Positions 1 through 10,187 of a stretch of DNA of 36,533 nt are shown here, one piece after another; within the stretch, counting starts at the first letter, position 1; each line of letters starts with the position of its first letter. A program made the translations under genes and the position numbers. This DNA is from Phoronis australis (Eukaryota; Phoronida; Phoronidae). The DNA lies in assembly GCA_002633005.1 (NCBI GenBank), contig NMRA01000262.1, forward strand, positions 429,361 to 465,893. The letters run 5' to 3'. The notes under the pieces were generated by a model. That model did no database searches and had not been told where the DNA came from. It saw only the letters and a list, made by a program, of their open reading frames with translations.

Positions 1-360
1 CAAGCAACATCGCTAAGTTCAGCTGCTCGTGTGGCCGTACAGTTTGATCCATAGTTTACGCTTTTCAACATCATTTTTCGGCTTAGGACATGCCAGAAAT
101 GACGGGATATTATTCTGGAGCGGCATAACGGCTGTCGGTGCTACACACGCCATATCAACACAGTTTCCCCATTCTTAGCGGACAATTTCTTTAGCTATAG
201 ACTAAAGTAAGTTTTACTCGACTACGTGTGGTTTATCAGGTAAAATGGCGGCTTGGATATACACACGAAGGTGTGCCAAGAATGCTACGTTCTGATTGGT
301 CAATTAAGCCGTCCGTCATAATCCTGGCGATAGGTCAATTGGTTCACATTTTGATACACC
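1..360 (+). repeat. Dispersed repeat, copy A, with promoter-like core
   Basis: This block recurs in the same orientation at 10188-10525. Both begin with caagcaacat and share a block around atgacgggatatt, then ggtaaaatggcggcttgga, cgttctgattggtcaatta and cataatcctggcgatag. The most conserved parts contain an ATGGCGGC core, which resembles a YY1 site, and ATTGG, an inverted CCAAT box. No coding frame is shared. It may be the regulatory end of an unrecognised transposon or a segmental duplication. Confidence 0.75.
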
Positions 361-722
361 GAGGATTCATAAGCTATACCTATTTCTGTTAACCGAGGAC
401 AATTAAACGATATTTGAGGAAAGGAATTAAGCTAATGTAAGATTTCAACAAAATGAAAACCCTACCAGTACGATTGATCTTTACTTTTCTCTTTTGCTGT
501 AAAATATAGTGTTTCATATTACTGAACACGTTACTTCAAACAAGAGGCACCGAAATGTTAAAATTAAGGTCCTGCCAGTTGTCATGATTGCAATTTAAAA
601 AAGCAATTATGGCAAAATGGGTAATGAGTAACGCATCGACTGGTCACGAAATGAATATCCGGTGTGTTTTACAGCTGCAGTGTTCGGTGAAATTTGAAAT
701 AAAATAATAAGATATGACTCAC

Positions 723-1655
723 GCTCTTTCTTGGTGACTCTCTGAGCTTGCTCGATGACATTCTTTTCCCAGGAGTCACTTCCCCACGTTTTTCTTCAGC
801 AATTGATTCGTCGCAGCTTTCGCTTTCCGTTTCAGCGAACAGATCTTCACTTTGCCAGCCTGCTTCACCCCCTCTCGTGTGAGTAGATTCGGATCTTTTG
901 TCGTCTACTCCGGTAATACCCCAAGTATCTAGTAATGCTCCATCGCTGTGATTACCATCTGCAACGTGGTCCTCTACTATATTTTCCGGTGCGGTTTTGT
1001 TCAGTGTGCTCTCGAATTCAGGTAGCGCATCAGATTGTCCCTCATCGTTCCTACTTTCACAACTGACTATGCCTTGCTCCGAAATTAAACGGTCATTTTT
1101 AGGAGTATGTACTCGGTTGCTGTCTGGATACTTTCCATTTATTTCCACAAAATTCTCATAACCTCCTTTAGTGGTTGCAGACGTTTCCTTTGCAACGTCT
1201 TTAATACTGACCTCAGCGCATCCACCGATTGACTTTTTCTTTAATTCGGCATAGACATGTGAGTCTCTCTGGGTGCCCGTCAACCCCTTCTGTAGCGACC
1301 TACCGTTTTGTTGGAGTTGACTTAATATCACTTGCTTTACTCTCCCAAGGGGCGCTTCGGGTTCTTTCTTAAAGCGAGGTGCCTGTGACACACCCTGTTG
1401 ACCACTGTTGTTCAACACCTCGGACTCGTGGGGATGCAAGCTGTGTGTCACACTCCGTTGGCTTTCAATGCCATCGAAACTGGAACGCGATAGCATGAGC
1501 GTGTCTCCAACCTTACATTTCCTTTTATTGACTTGTTTGTAGTACAGGCCTCCAATAACTCCACCGATGAGTCCGACGCACGCAACAACACCGATAGCAA
1601 CGGAATAGTTCATCCCATTGTTGCTGTTTTTGTAATCGTCACGTGTAGCAATATC
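723..1655 (-). CDS. Internal exon: transmembrane segment and cytoplasmic tail of a receptor-like protein
   Basis: The frame is open across 311 codons. It is bounded upstream by an acceptor (ttatctgtag) and downstream by a strong donor (AGC|GTGAGT, donor at 722-717), so I read an exon, not a complete gene. The first in-frame ATG (1613) lies 14 codons inside. Close behind it comes a hydrophobic Gly/Val/Ile-rich helix (SVAIGVVACVGLIGGVIGG) followed by basic residues (KQVNKRKCK), a classic single-pass stop-transfer. The remaining ~270 residues are hydrophilic and Ser/Glu-rich. They carry VYAEL and GYENF, which are SH2-type tyrosine motifs (YxxL and the Grb2-type YxN). The exon is phase 0 at both ends, and its start matches the phase 0 donor of the exon at 5675-5786, so I infer one gene. 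Nothing shows the final exons, which would lie to the left of the window. The ligand is unknown. Confidence 0.6.
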
Positions 1656-1740
1656 CTACAGATAACATTCAAATACATGCATGAAAGAAAAAATACCTTG
1701 TTTTCACAAAATATAATTTACTTTTAGGAGTGTTTGTGTT

Positions 1741-2372
1741 AAAAGAGGGGAACAATCTGAATGTGGTTTCTCAGCGATTGTAAATGGCAGACTAGTGCAG
1801 GAACAGCAGGGAGCTTACAGTATGACAACTTCCAGCATGGGAATGGAGATAGAAGCAGTTACAAAGGCTCGCGAGTGGGTCACAACAACTCGGCAAGCAC
1901 GTGTGATCTTTGTTACAGATTCACAAAGTACTCGAAGAAAATTGAAAGTGGACATTTCAGAGCTGAATGGACTGAGCTCCTAACAAAGACGACTTTGAAA
2001 ACGATCACCTGGATACTTACCCCAGGCCATGCTGGAGTTAGGGGGAATGAACGTGCTGATGAGCTGGCTGGGAAAGCAAAACCAGAAGGGAGGCTGTGCC
2101 CTGATAAACCGGAAATCGTGAATATGGTCAGGGAGAAGCTGAAGAAGGACCAAGAGGAATCGGAACATCATCATTTGGAACGACTTTGTGAGATAGGAGT
2201 TGGATGGGCTGCATGCAGGAAATCAAGACTTTGTGGAAGAAACAGAAGGCTAGTGAATCAGCCACTGATTGGAACTGTCAGCATCTACTCACTTCGGGAT
2301 GTACTTCTTCGGGGGACGGAGTGTTTATGGGGATGTCCCTTGTGCAGTGATGTCAGTCCTTCACTCAGGTGA
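1741..2372 (+). pseudogene. RNase H remnant of a non-LTR retrotransposon
   Basis: This is the decayed C-terminal RNase H domain of a retrotransposon polyprotein. The first part (1741 to ~1945) reads GAYSMTTSSMGMEIEAV, then FVTDSQS, giving the catalytic Glu and second Asp. A frameshift near 1945 moves the reading to the frame ending at 2372. There TWILTPGHAGVRGNERADEL gives the His and last Asp, followed by LVNQPLIGTVSIYSLRDVLL, typical of the region after RNase H in such elements. The first catalytic Asp and all of the reverse transcriptase are missing, so it is a 5'-truncated dead copy. It lies in the inferred 4 kb intron of the receptor-like gene, antisense to it. Confidence 0.8.
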
Positions 2373-3854
2373 CTCAGAAGAGTGTTTGGAATTGAAGTCA
2401 GTCAACAGCACGTATATTATTTCCAATACAAGGCGGAAAATTTCACACGTACCGCTTAAGACTCAGGAAATCCACTGCACAGTGGCTGCACAAGGAAAGT
2501 CGGGCGATTTTTGACATACAAAAACGCTTGGCTGAAGTAATGATCCCGTTAAAAATTTTACTTTTATGGTTGGAAAGCTGGATTCCAACAAATTTTGGTA
2601 CACATATGGCATTACGTACTTGCACCATTTTTGTTACGAAATTGTTATAAATTAGAGAGAGAATACATCGTAATCAATTATGTGTCAATATACTTTGGGA
2701 ATATACATGTCTTTGAACAATTGGAAGGTGCGTTCATTGGAAACCAAATTGGAAGACCAAACAAAAACCTCACTGAACTATTCGTCACTTCGGTCAAACT
2801 ACGACAGGCTGTGCCGCCCTGCTCCTCTCCTCCCCCAACCTAAGGAAGATGAAAATTGCTGGTGTTCAGCAGCCTGGTTTAGAGCATCCCACATCGTAGC
2901 ACTTACTATATTCTGAAAAGCACTGCTGTTACTGGTCTGTACTCACTTTGAAACCTGCGCATCAATACTTGCACGGGAAGCCAAACGATGTTATCGCCAG
3001 TTTTCCTAAAATGCGATTTTGGAGTTATTCTGGATCAGTTTGAAGTTAATTGAAGTGGCACAATTCTAATTATACAAGGGTGTGTCGATACGCGACACGC
3101 GCACCTCACGTAATTTCCCGCTATCTTTGTTTACGAACCGTTTTTTTATATCAGATTCGTCATTGCGTTCGTCACATTGTAACAAATGAGACTATTGCTT
3201 GGTCTACTTTGAGTCCAAAATACTATACCGGGATGCGCGCATTATGACCTCTCAATGAGTATAAATGTTAAGCTTCGATGATTTCCATTGTATGGCATTT
3301 AATATCCGTCGGAGTTGGCTCGGTCGCTGCAAAAAATGCAGCATTTCCGTTTCATACTAAAGGGGTGCAGAATTTCTTGCCATCAGATTACGAACGGTGC
3401 GTGTGCGCAGATATCAAGCCTTTCTAAAGAAGGGTGGAATATCGTCGACATTGCTGTTCTCTGCTGTGCCGCTACTGCTTCGAGTGTCTTTTTGAAACAC
3501 GAAGTGTCGCGAGCTGCTTCCACTGTGGAAACTGCATGTGTGAACAATCACCATAACGTGCAAGGCCAGAAATTGGCATAGCTTCACCGTGAGCTGGTGG
3601 TGTCTTCAACCCATAACCTATGAGTTACCCAGCACTGTTTATTCTCGTAGCAGCGCCTACATTACGTTGAAGTTCTCATAGCAGCACACAAGTTAAACAA
3701 TTTGCACTAAAGCGTCACAGTGGGATGGCCCTTGACGTCTTGTTTATTCGAACCAATCACTGCCTTAGCCAGTGTTTACTGTGCAGGCGTGTACTTTTAT
3801 TTCCTGGTCGTGAAAGAATTCATCGTAACATCCACTGCCTACCATTTCTCCGTC
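2373..3854. other. No recognisable gene
   Basis: Short frames of 60-90 codons occur on both strands but lack domain-like composition or paired splice signals. The left part may be 3' sequence of the retrotransposon remnant. I see no clear repeat. Confidence 0.5.
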
Positions 3855-4697
3855 ATGTAGAGATGGCTACGTTGCGTCCTCCTCTCGAGGACTTCATCAG
3901 GCCACTGAGTTGTCACGTGACCTGTCATGTGATCCGTCGCACAGTTTCCGCGGGATTCTCTTCAGCGCCCTATCCCATGTCCTAGGTAAGTGAAACCGCA
4001 GCCCCCCCTGTCTATTGAGGCTAGGATTCTCGATTCTCTCGTAGATAGCTTCTTTGACCCCTCTCCGAAATCAATTTTCTTCTCTATCCAGGATCTTCAC
4101 ATCTTCCATGGCGAAAGAATGGTCTGTGGAAGCCATGTGACTAAAAACATTTAACAATTGACTCCTTATGGTATTAACAGGTTTGAATACAACAGCAATG
4201 TCATGTCCCCTCATAAGGAGTCAATTGTTAAATGTGAAAGACAAAACCAGCAAAGAGAAAACATCCAATGTGGTGTATGGCATTTCATGCTCGGAACTGG
4301 GGTGTGGAGCAGCATATATTGGGGAAACCAAACAAGCCCTGAAAAGTCGTTTCAACCAGCATCGGAGGTCTAGTTATGGGGACTGCCACGATTCTGCAGT
4401 TTTTACTCAAATGGCTTCCACAGACCACTCTTTCGCCATGGAAGATGTGAAGATCGATCCTGGATAGAGAAGAAAATTGGTTTCGGAGAGGGGTCAAAGA
4501 AGCTATCTACGAGAGAATCGAGAATCCTAGCCTCAATAGACAGGGGGGCTGCGGTTTCACTTACCTAGGACATGGGATAGGGCGCTGAAGAGAATCCCGC
4601 GGAAACTGTGCGACGGATCACATGACAAGTCACGTGACAACTCAGTGGCCTGATGAAGTCCTCGAGAGGAGGACGCAACGTAGCCATCTCTACATAG
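3855..4697. mobile_element. Palindromic Penelope-like element fragment
   Basis: The right half holds the 3' end of a Penelope-like retroelement. The left half (3855-4134) is its near-identical reverse complement (matching about 4412-4697). A second short inverted pair at about 4149-4170 and 4211-4232 (tttaacaattgactccttat) lies at the centre. The left arm therefore copies two separate parts of the right half and skips the GIY-YIG core between them. Such partial inverted 5' copies are known for Penelope-like elements. Confidence 0.8.
4171..4653 (+). pseudogene. Penelope-like GIY-YIG endonuclease, C-terminal fragment
   Basis: The frame around 4168-4467 reads NVVYGISC, then AYIGETKQALKSRFNQHRRS, the GIY-YIG nuclease signature of Penelope-like retroelements, followed by DSAVFTQM. 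Near 4455 a frame change is needed to continue through ENWFRRGVKEAIYERIENPS. A further shift in the G run near 4541 reaches GLRFHL and a stop at 4651-4653. The reverse transcriptase domain is absent. With two frameshifts and truncation this cannot be active. The downstream TGATGAAGTCCTCGAGAGG lies in the inverted repeat. Confidence 0.85.
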
Positions 4698-4699
4698 CA

Positions 4700-5674
4700 T
4701 AAGTCCAGTAGTAGATTTATTTATTGTTTCTTATACTGACCCAACTGGATGACTGAAAACATTCATCGCATTTCTCCGTCACTGAGCCGAACCCAGTTAT
4801 TTCCTGTCCACTACAGAACACACCATATATAAAATAAAACAATTTGGCCACTCTAACACGTGTTGTTATAGACGTGCACTGATCGCTTAGGTGGGCCCAT
4901 TGCATTGATCACTTGAAACCATTTTTATGCTTCATCAGTGTATAGTTAGAACCGAACGAGGAGCTAGTGGTTTGACTCAAGGGTCTAGCAGTGTGTCCTC
5001 GCGTGTTTATCGAACCAAGCGGGCACGTAAACTGCACTGCCTCCTTGGGATCATGCCATCACACCCCATGCCAAAACCCACTCATCTGAGATTTGCTTCA
5101 ATCTGGGATTGCCTATGAATACTTCAGTTTGGAAAGCAAATAATTACAGCATTTTGGTAAATAGTATGCAGTAAACTGGTGCACAATAAATCGTCACACA
5201 AACAAAATGGCGGGACATAACCGAATGTCACTTCGAGAGTGACGAATGCATAATTCGTCATAGCCCAAAGAAAGTGGATTAACTCCAAAAGAATTTTTAT
5301 GATAATCATAGAATCGTATATTAATAAAAAATGACTCTCAAAACGGTTGCCATCTCCTTTGAAGAAAACAAAGCACTCGCATCAGTGTCAATCGAAGTTT
5401 CGAATCACGTCCAAGTAACCTACTGTCCTGCATGTGTGAGTACCGACAGCCCCCGCCCCCTTCCTTCCCCTCAGTTGTCAACAGCGCGAGAACCGGCAAT
5501 CAAGTCACCACCAAAAATGCTTTGACCTGATTGGCTTCACTTTTACTCTGGTTGGAAGGAAATTTTGCACACGTAAGTGTAAAAATATTGCATGACCTCA
5601 GAAATTCTCGAAAAGTACAGACCAGTACCAACAATGTTGGCTTAAGCCGAGAATGCATTACCTCGAAACCCTAC
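4700..5674. other. No recognisable gene (probable intron)
   Basis: The span lies between the Penelope-like fragment and a host exon on the minus strand, so it is probably intronic. Only short frames without recognisable domains are present. Confidence 0.5.
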
Positions 5675-5786
5675 CTGTCTGGATGTCTCCAGTTTTGATT
5701 CTGATCCCGTTGCACCACGACCCCAGGGAGTCGAAGCAGGACGATTGCATATATCCTCGTCAATAAGCCCGTCTCTGTCATTGTCT
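5675..5786 (-). CDS. Exon: second Asp-rich metal-binding repeat and stalk
   Basis: On the minus strand a good acceptor (tttgttcatag) precedes the exon and CAG|GTAGGG ends it. One base completes a split codon; then 37 codons read DNDRDGLIDEDICNRPAS followed by a Ser/Gly-rich stretch. The D-x-D-x-D-G-x-x-D-E-D pattern is a calcium- or metal-binding loop, as in thrombospondin type 3 and MopE-like repeats. The split codon joins the exon at 6037-6111 exactly, giving FNDGIDNDRDG across the junction. That is how these repeats usually run: CDG.(I/V)DEE, a short linker, then D.DGDGL.DED. The exon ends in phase 0, matching the transmembrane exon at 1655. Confidence 0.72.
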
Positions 5787-6036
5787 CTATGAACAAAAAC
5801 ATAGACAAAAGCAGACATGCCTGTGGACACAGCACCACTATTTGCCTTCATTTTGGAAGTCGTCTTATTTTATACATTTAAGCTAAAACTCCCAAGCACA
5901 AAATAATGTGCGTCTTTGATAACTTGTCTCTTAGACACATATAAAGATATGGTACTTAATTTACGGTGCCTTATTTGTGTTTTACAAAATCAATGTATGT
6001 TTTGGATGCATTTTTGTAAGATGGTTGCTGTCTTAC

Positions 6037-6111
6037 ATGCCATCATTAAATTCTTCGTCTACGATGCCATCACAGTCGTCGTCCTTTCGATTGCAGTGTT
6101 GGATGACGTCA
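6037..6111 (-). CDS. Exon: first Asp-rich metal-binding repeat
   Basis: The minus strand shows acceptor gttcctttag and donor GTAAGA around 75 bases. The frame reads HCNRKDDDCDGIVDEEFNDG, where DDDCDGIVDEE is a strong match to the Cys-containing half of the paired repeat. The exon begins with one base of a split codon and ends with two, completed by the first base of the exon at 5786. The frame stays open upstream to about 6210, so an earlier acceptor is possible. Earlier exons of the extracellular part were not found. Confidence 0.68.
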
Positions 6112-6907
6112 CTAAAGGAACATTTTCGTTTTCGAGCGAGAATTGGACTGTTGTTGGATGTCTTGCCAATTTGGACGCCGGAGCACAACGATGTGTGTAC
6201 TAGGATCAACGCGAAGACAACGTAATTAATCTGTAAGACGAGTTTAATTCATAGGTTATACGTCCTACTGAGTATCAATATATTTTTACTTGACTAACGC
6301 CATTTAAAATGTACGAAGCCCATCAAATGAATTGCGGCAGACTGTCAAGTGAGCAAGAACTCCCGCTGGTGTGTTTGATTCGATATGACAATCAATCGGT
6401 GGAATTACGCGAATATACATTACTGCTAACACATTGGGCATTTGCTCCATTGCTTAGCCATAGAAATTAAGGCATCGACAGTTCTTTTGGGTAAACAAGT
6501 AGTCGACTGAGATATAGGCCAGCCCTTGATTTAACTCAACACCTCAGTGGAGGTAGGAAAAGACCATTGCAGGTACTATTGAGTTGTTTAGCTAGCAAAG
6601 CACAGTGAACTGCAAGTGCAGTACCGATGTTTGCAATTTCAAGCACTTACATTACACTGATGAAGTGTGAATAAATGAGGATACAGAGAACTGACTAGTC
6701 TGATGCAGAGTTTTTAACAACGATTCGACATTAATTGTTGAAAAAAATTCATTCTGCATTTCTCGCATTCTCTAAAAATACTCCTTGCCTGTGTATTGCA
6801 TTTGTGCAGTCGAACGGTTTTTACGAACTCTGTATCAGAGAGGCAGTACTGCCCAATCATACTACGTATTGATCAATGCATGGGCATATGAGGAACTACG
6901 GCAGCTG
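6112..6907. other. No recognisable gene
   Basis: AT-rich sequence up to the Kolobok-type insertion. Upstream exons of the minus-strand receptor-like gene could lie here, but I could not define any with both splice sites and a domain-like translation. Confidence 0.4.
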
Positions 6908-7237
6908 TTAAAGGCGAAGGCAACATTTTTCCATGTCATTTTAGCTAAAATAAGGTTAGTTGGTTATCCTAGACATATTTTCCACTTAATTACAGCTTTT
7001 CGTAATTTTATAAATTACTCCTCCGCTACTCCGGAAGTGACGTTTTAGGAGGCAAGCGTTTCCCGCCACTTGGTTGACTTTACCGTGCGAATCTGTTCTA
7101 TTCTACTTTTGTTTTGTGCTGTTTTTCAACAATTGTCGCCACCACTTTCCATCGGCGAGTATTCTGAGGCAAGATAGGTTAGCAGAGAACTCAACTACGT
7201 TGGATTTAGGGATTGTTTAGTGTGTTGTAAGCTGAAA

Positions 7238-7530
7238 ATGGCTGAAGTCGGTGACCCGTATCACAGTGACAGTAGTGTGAATGACGGAGACCTTGTTCAC
7301 AGCAGTGGTGACGAGAATTTTTTTCAGTGGGTGGGTACATGCTTGAGCTCCAGTATAACGAGGCAGAGTACGCACAGGCACAGGCAGCTGTTGAGAGAAA
7401 CGAGGCGGCTACTGAGGACAGACGTGGTGACACATCTTTGTGCAAATTCACTGTGTGCGTTGTTATGCCTACCTCAATGGAATGCTTGTGCTCTTCAGAG
7501 TTCGATGAGGCCAAGCCACTACTGGACATG
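7238..7530 (+). pseudogene. P2X7R-like zinc-domain protein of the Kolobok element, decayed
   Basis: The frame opens at ATG 7238 with an acidic start (MAEVGDPYHSDSSVNDGD). Near 7327 a run of seven T and a G-rich stretch mark a frame change. The next frame reads GGYMLELQYNEAEYAQAQAA, then CKFTVCVVMPTSMECLCSSE. This follows the layout of proteins with a P2X7-receptor-like intracellular zinc domain: an acidic head, Y.FEPE.(S/T)(D/E)EEL, then W.C..C..MPT..EC.CC. Several expected Cys and Trp are missing. The segment faces the THAP gene of the same element. The match is from memory of family layout and needs a profile search. Confidence 0.5.
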
Positions 7531-7579
7531 GTTAAGTGGACCTCCGGCATACCACGGACAGAGGAACAACTGTCCCACT

Positions 7580-7892
7580 TGCCAGAGTGTCCCGCGACAC
7601 ACTCCCACTGGATGGTGACCTCAGCATCCAAACTGCTTACACCGTGTCGTGTGACTCCCTCGCCACACACCTGGCACCTTCTAAATAGCTCCAACACTTT
7701 AGACAAGTCCACAATAAACTTATCAAAGTTTGGCTCACCGATCTGTTCACTGGACGACAAACTGTCCTCTNTCACACGAACGAGCCAAGTACGGCGAAGT
7801 GTGTCATCCATCGGAAAGCGATGTAAAGGTACTCCCAAAGCGCGCGTGAGCCGATAATTAGTACATCCTGGTACGCAGCAACAGTGTGGCAT
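7580..7892 (-). pseudogene. THAP-type zinc-finger gene of the Kolobok element, truncated
   Basis: The frame starts MPHCCCVPGCTNYRLTRALG, followed by PLHRFP and a Trp within the next 15 residues, matching the first half of a THAP domain (N-terminal Cys pair, conserved Pro and Trp). The second half with its Cys-x2-His is missing; an ambiguous base (7771) lies near the join. Then FDKFIVDLSKVLELFRRCQV and ECVAGHSGKW form a Cys-x2-Cys ... Cys-x3-His zinc-ribbon-like block. The open frame continues to 7206, but that part overlaps the opposing gene and looks non-native. A deletion inside the THAP domain argues against function. Confidence 0.6.
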
Positions 7893-8169
7893 GTTGACTG
7901 ACTAGTAAATGAAAGCAAACGACGACGGAACTTAACACAACCGAGGTAGAACAATGACTGACTCGGCAGCTCTCACAGTCAGACAATATGAAAAGAAATT
8001 GGCGCGAAATGCTTGCCTCCTAAAACGTCACTTCCGGAGTAGCGGACGAGTAATTAATAAAACTACGAAAAGCTGTAATTAAGTGGAAAATATGTCTAGG
8101 ATAGCCAACTAACCTTATTTTAGCTCAAAATGACATGGAAAAAGGTTGCCTTCGCCTTTAAACACACGT

Positions 8170-8301
8170 GTTGTATTGCAGGTAGCATGTTGTGTGCTGT
8201 GCTGTATTGCAGGTAGCATGTTGTGTGCTGTGCTGTATTGCAGGTAGCATGTTGTGTGCTGTGCTGTATTGCAGGTAGCATGATGTGTAGTGTGCTGTAT
8301 T
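8170..8301. repeat. 31-bp tandem repeat, about four copies
   Basis: The unit starting tattgcaggtagcatg repeats at exact 31-base steps (ggtagcatg at 8181, 8212, 8243 and 8274), with the last copy diverged. It begins just outside the right end of the Kolobok-type element. Confidence 0.9.
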
Positions 8302-8377
8302 AGCGCGGGGACACTGTTATTGGAACGCTTTCCTATACACAGGGTCCAGACGCTCCGTATCTTAAGTCAAAATATTG

Positions 8378-8456
8378 TCAGAATTGCAGTATGAGGATCT
8401 CCTGGAAAGTATGAAACACTGTCCCTGCGCCACAAGACTCTTTACAAACCTTACAT
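8378..8456 (-). CDS. Possible 3' terminal exon, unrecognised
   Basis: A pyrimidine-rich acceptor (gctgttgtgttcctag) on the minus strand precedes a short frame reading CKVCKESCGAGTVFHTFQEI and ending in a stop at 8378-8380. The Cys-x2-Cys-x3-Cys spacing is suggestive only. No upstream exon or poly(A) signal was found, so it may be chance or transposon debris. Confidence 0.25.
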
Positions 8457-8589
8457 CTAGGAACACAACAGCGAACCACAGCCATTCAAAACAAAACAAT
8501 TTTGGTACTGAACTCTCGATGTCAAGATGGGGATTTTTCACTTGTTGTTTATGTACCGACTGGAAGTAATGTGCCTTGATGCAAACCTG

Positions 8590-8745
8590 TATACTAAATG
8601 CACAGATTTGCACCGACGTGAGCCAGAAAATTGCCAAATAAAATCTGGCATGACATTGGTGTCATTAAAACTACATCCTTCCTTGACTAAACTAAATTAT
8701 TTAACGGTGTTAGAAAAATTGACGTCACTTATTAGCCATTTTCGC
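8590..8745. repeat. Dispersed repeat pair, left copy
   Basis: Shares phrases such as aaactaaattatt, gaacggtgtt or aacggtgtt, and ggtgtcatt with 12880-13015 in the same orientation. Function unknown. Confidence 0.65.
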
Positions 8746-8908
8746 CGATTCTTCAATGAACTGTTCTTTTTTCACGATACATGCCACAACAAATTATCGC
8801 AACTGGTTTCATTTCGTTTTTAGCAATTTAAAACCAGTAAACCGAATTTCCGAACAAACTTTGCTGCCGCAAAGTTGCAGTAATCTGTCGTCAGAATGAC
8901 CACTGTCG

Positions 8909-8971
8909 TAATACGCATGCTGGCGCCCCTGATGACAGTCACGAGAATACACGAACCGAGTTCATGAACCA
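8909..8971. repeat. Short repeat, inverted relative to 13369-13430
   Basis: The text around gcatgctggcgcc and accgagttcatgaacc matches the reverse complement of 13369-13430 at roughly four bases in five by eye. Confidence 0.6.
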
Positions 8972-9049
8972 GAAATTGACCTATCGCAAGCTCTTCCCCT
9001 TTGCGAAAAGTCACAAACAAACAAGATGTCGGAGGTACGTACACTGTTG

Positions 9050-10187
9050 CTAAACGACTTCGACAAAGACAACAACCGATGCTTTTCAGCAGAGAAACGT
9101 ACGTTCGTAAAGGCGATGATGAAAAAATAATTGTTTGAGGAAAAGTATTTCAGAGCCAGCGAAAACACGAAGAACCCCACGGGGTTCACCTTCACCTGAC
9201 AAGTGACAAGGCCACTTATGCGATATGTTCATGTAAAGCTGGGTATGTACATGTACCTTCAAGTCTATTTATCTGTAAGCTTCCATAGATTTCAGGATTT
9301 TTCGAACAAAATCAGTGAAGATTCACCGATATTTTATTCTGTCGAGTAAAGTAGGTCGAGTCGTTAACACTGTTCACGCTTTCCTAATCTTCGAACGAAA
9401 TATTTTTATTAAAAATTCAAGCTCACAGGTCAAGTACACACTCATCTTGCGCTAGGCAGGCATTAGCTCCAGTAGGTCTAGGGCTGTGCCCAAGTCAAAC
9501 TAAGGCTTGGAATTGGCCGTAAAAATCGCACCAATAAGAGATTTAAAAAACCGTCTGACGAACTTCGCATTTTTGTTGTTTCATTGCATAACGGTAGATT
9601 TCAGTTAATTTTAAGCGTAGGATGATCACTAAGCTGTGGTGTGGTTGCAAAATATGACAAGTCTCATGTGTAGTGGCAAATAATGGCTACTACAAAAATA
9701 ACTCGAATTCTTCTTTAAATCTTCATGAATCTAAATATAATGTTTGAACAGATTCAAAATGAGCTCTCTCTAACTCTACAATCAGAGTGTATACTAGAGG
9801 TTTCCATCAAAAAGTAATTCAACTGTTTATTTTTTCGTGACAACAGCTCGAACAAGACTTTGAGTTCAGCAATCCCGACAGTGCCCTCCCGTGCCGATCG
9901 AATCTCTCAATTTCGAGAGTTCAGTTGATCGCCAGCCTACAGGTATACGAATGACAAAAATATACCTCTGCTACGAAACAAAATGATATCCATTAGGGCG
10001 AAATAAATGATAAATAATAAGTATTTCCTTAAAAACAAGTTTCCGCTAGCCTAGTGCCGAGATCCGGCTAGCAGGTGACGAGTGAAGCTCCGGAGTCAAA
10101 ATCAGATAGGCCCACACTATAGCCACTAAACTGAAAAGTGCGTATATTGGAACAATTATCTTTGTGTTTAACCTTCGAGTAATCAAG
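9050..10187. other. No recognisable gene
   Basis: Short frames only. No domain, RNA gene or clear repeat was recognised. Confidence 0.5.

Larger units (their letters stand above)
6912..8157. mobile_element. Kolobok-type DNA transposon, non-autonomous, TTAA target duplication
   Basis: Both ends are flanked by TTAA (6908-6911 and 8158-8161). The termini are AGGCGAAGGCAAC and its reverse complement. Inverted repeats run ~155-160 bp (6912 to ~7070 and ~7998 to 8157), with near-identical text such as gtcattttagctaaaataag and ccggaagtgacgttttagga. The TTAA duplication together with a THAP gene fits the Kolobok group. At 1246 bp it holds only the beginnings of two opposed genes and no visible DDE transposase core, so it is an internally deleted copy. 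The arms are well preserved, which suggests recent activity. Confidence 0.88.

Noticed and set aside
1611-1620. Overlapping upstream ATG (ATGGGATGA) before the first ATG of the receptor frame
   Set aside because: An acceptor 42 bases upstream with an open phase 0 frame makes this an internal exon, so the ATG is probably not a start.
1533-1727. Plus-strand 64-codon frame overlapping the transmembrane exon
   Set aside because: It lies antisense over the exon acceptor and hydrophobic segment and has no features of its own.
7206-7580. C-terminal half of the minus-strand THAP frame
   Set aside because: It runs antisense to the P2X7R-like segment and is rich in Ser/Cys without motif; read as chance extension after a deletion.
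9024-9037. ATGTCGGAG followed by gtacgt as a first exon
   Set aside because: Only three codons; no phase-matched downstream exon or promoter evidence was found.
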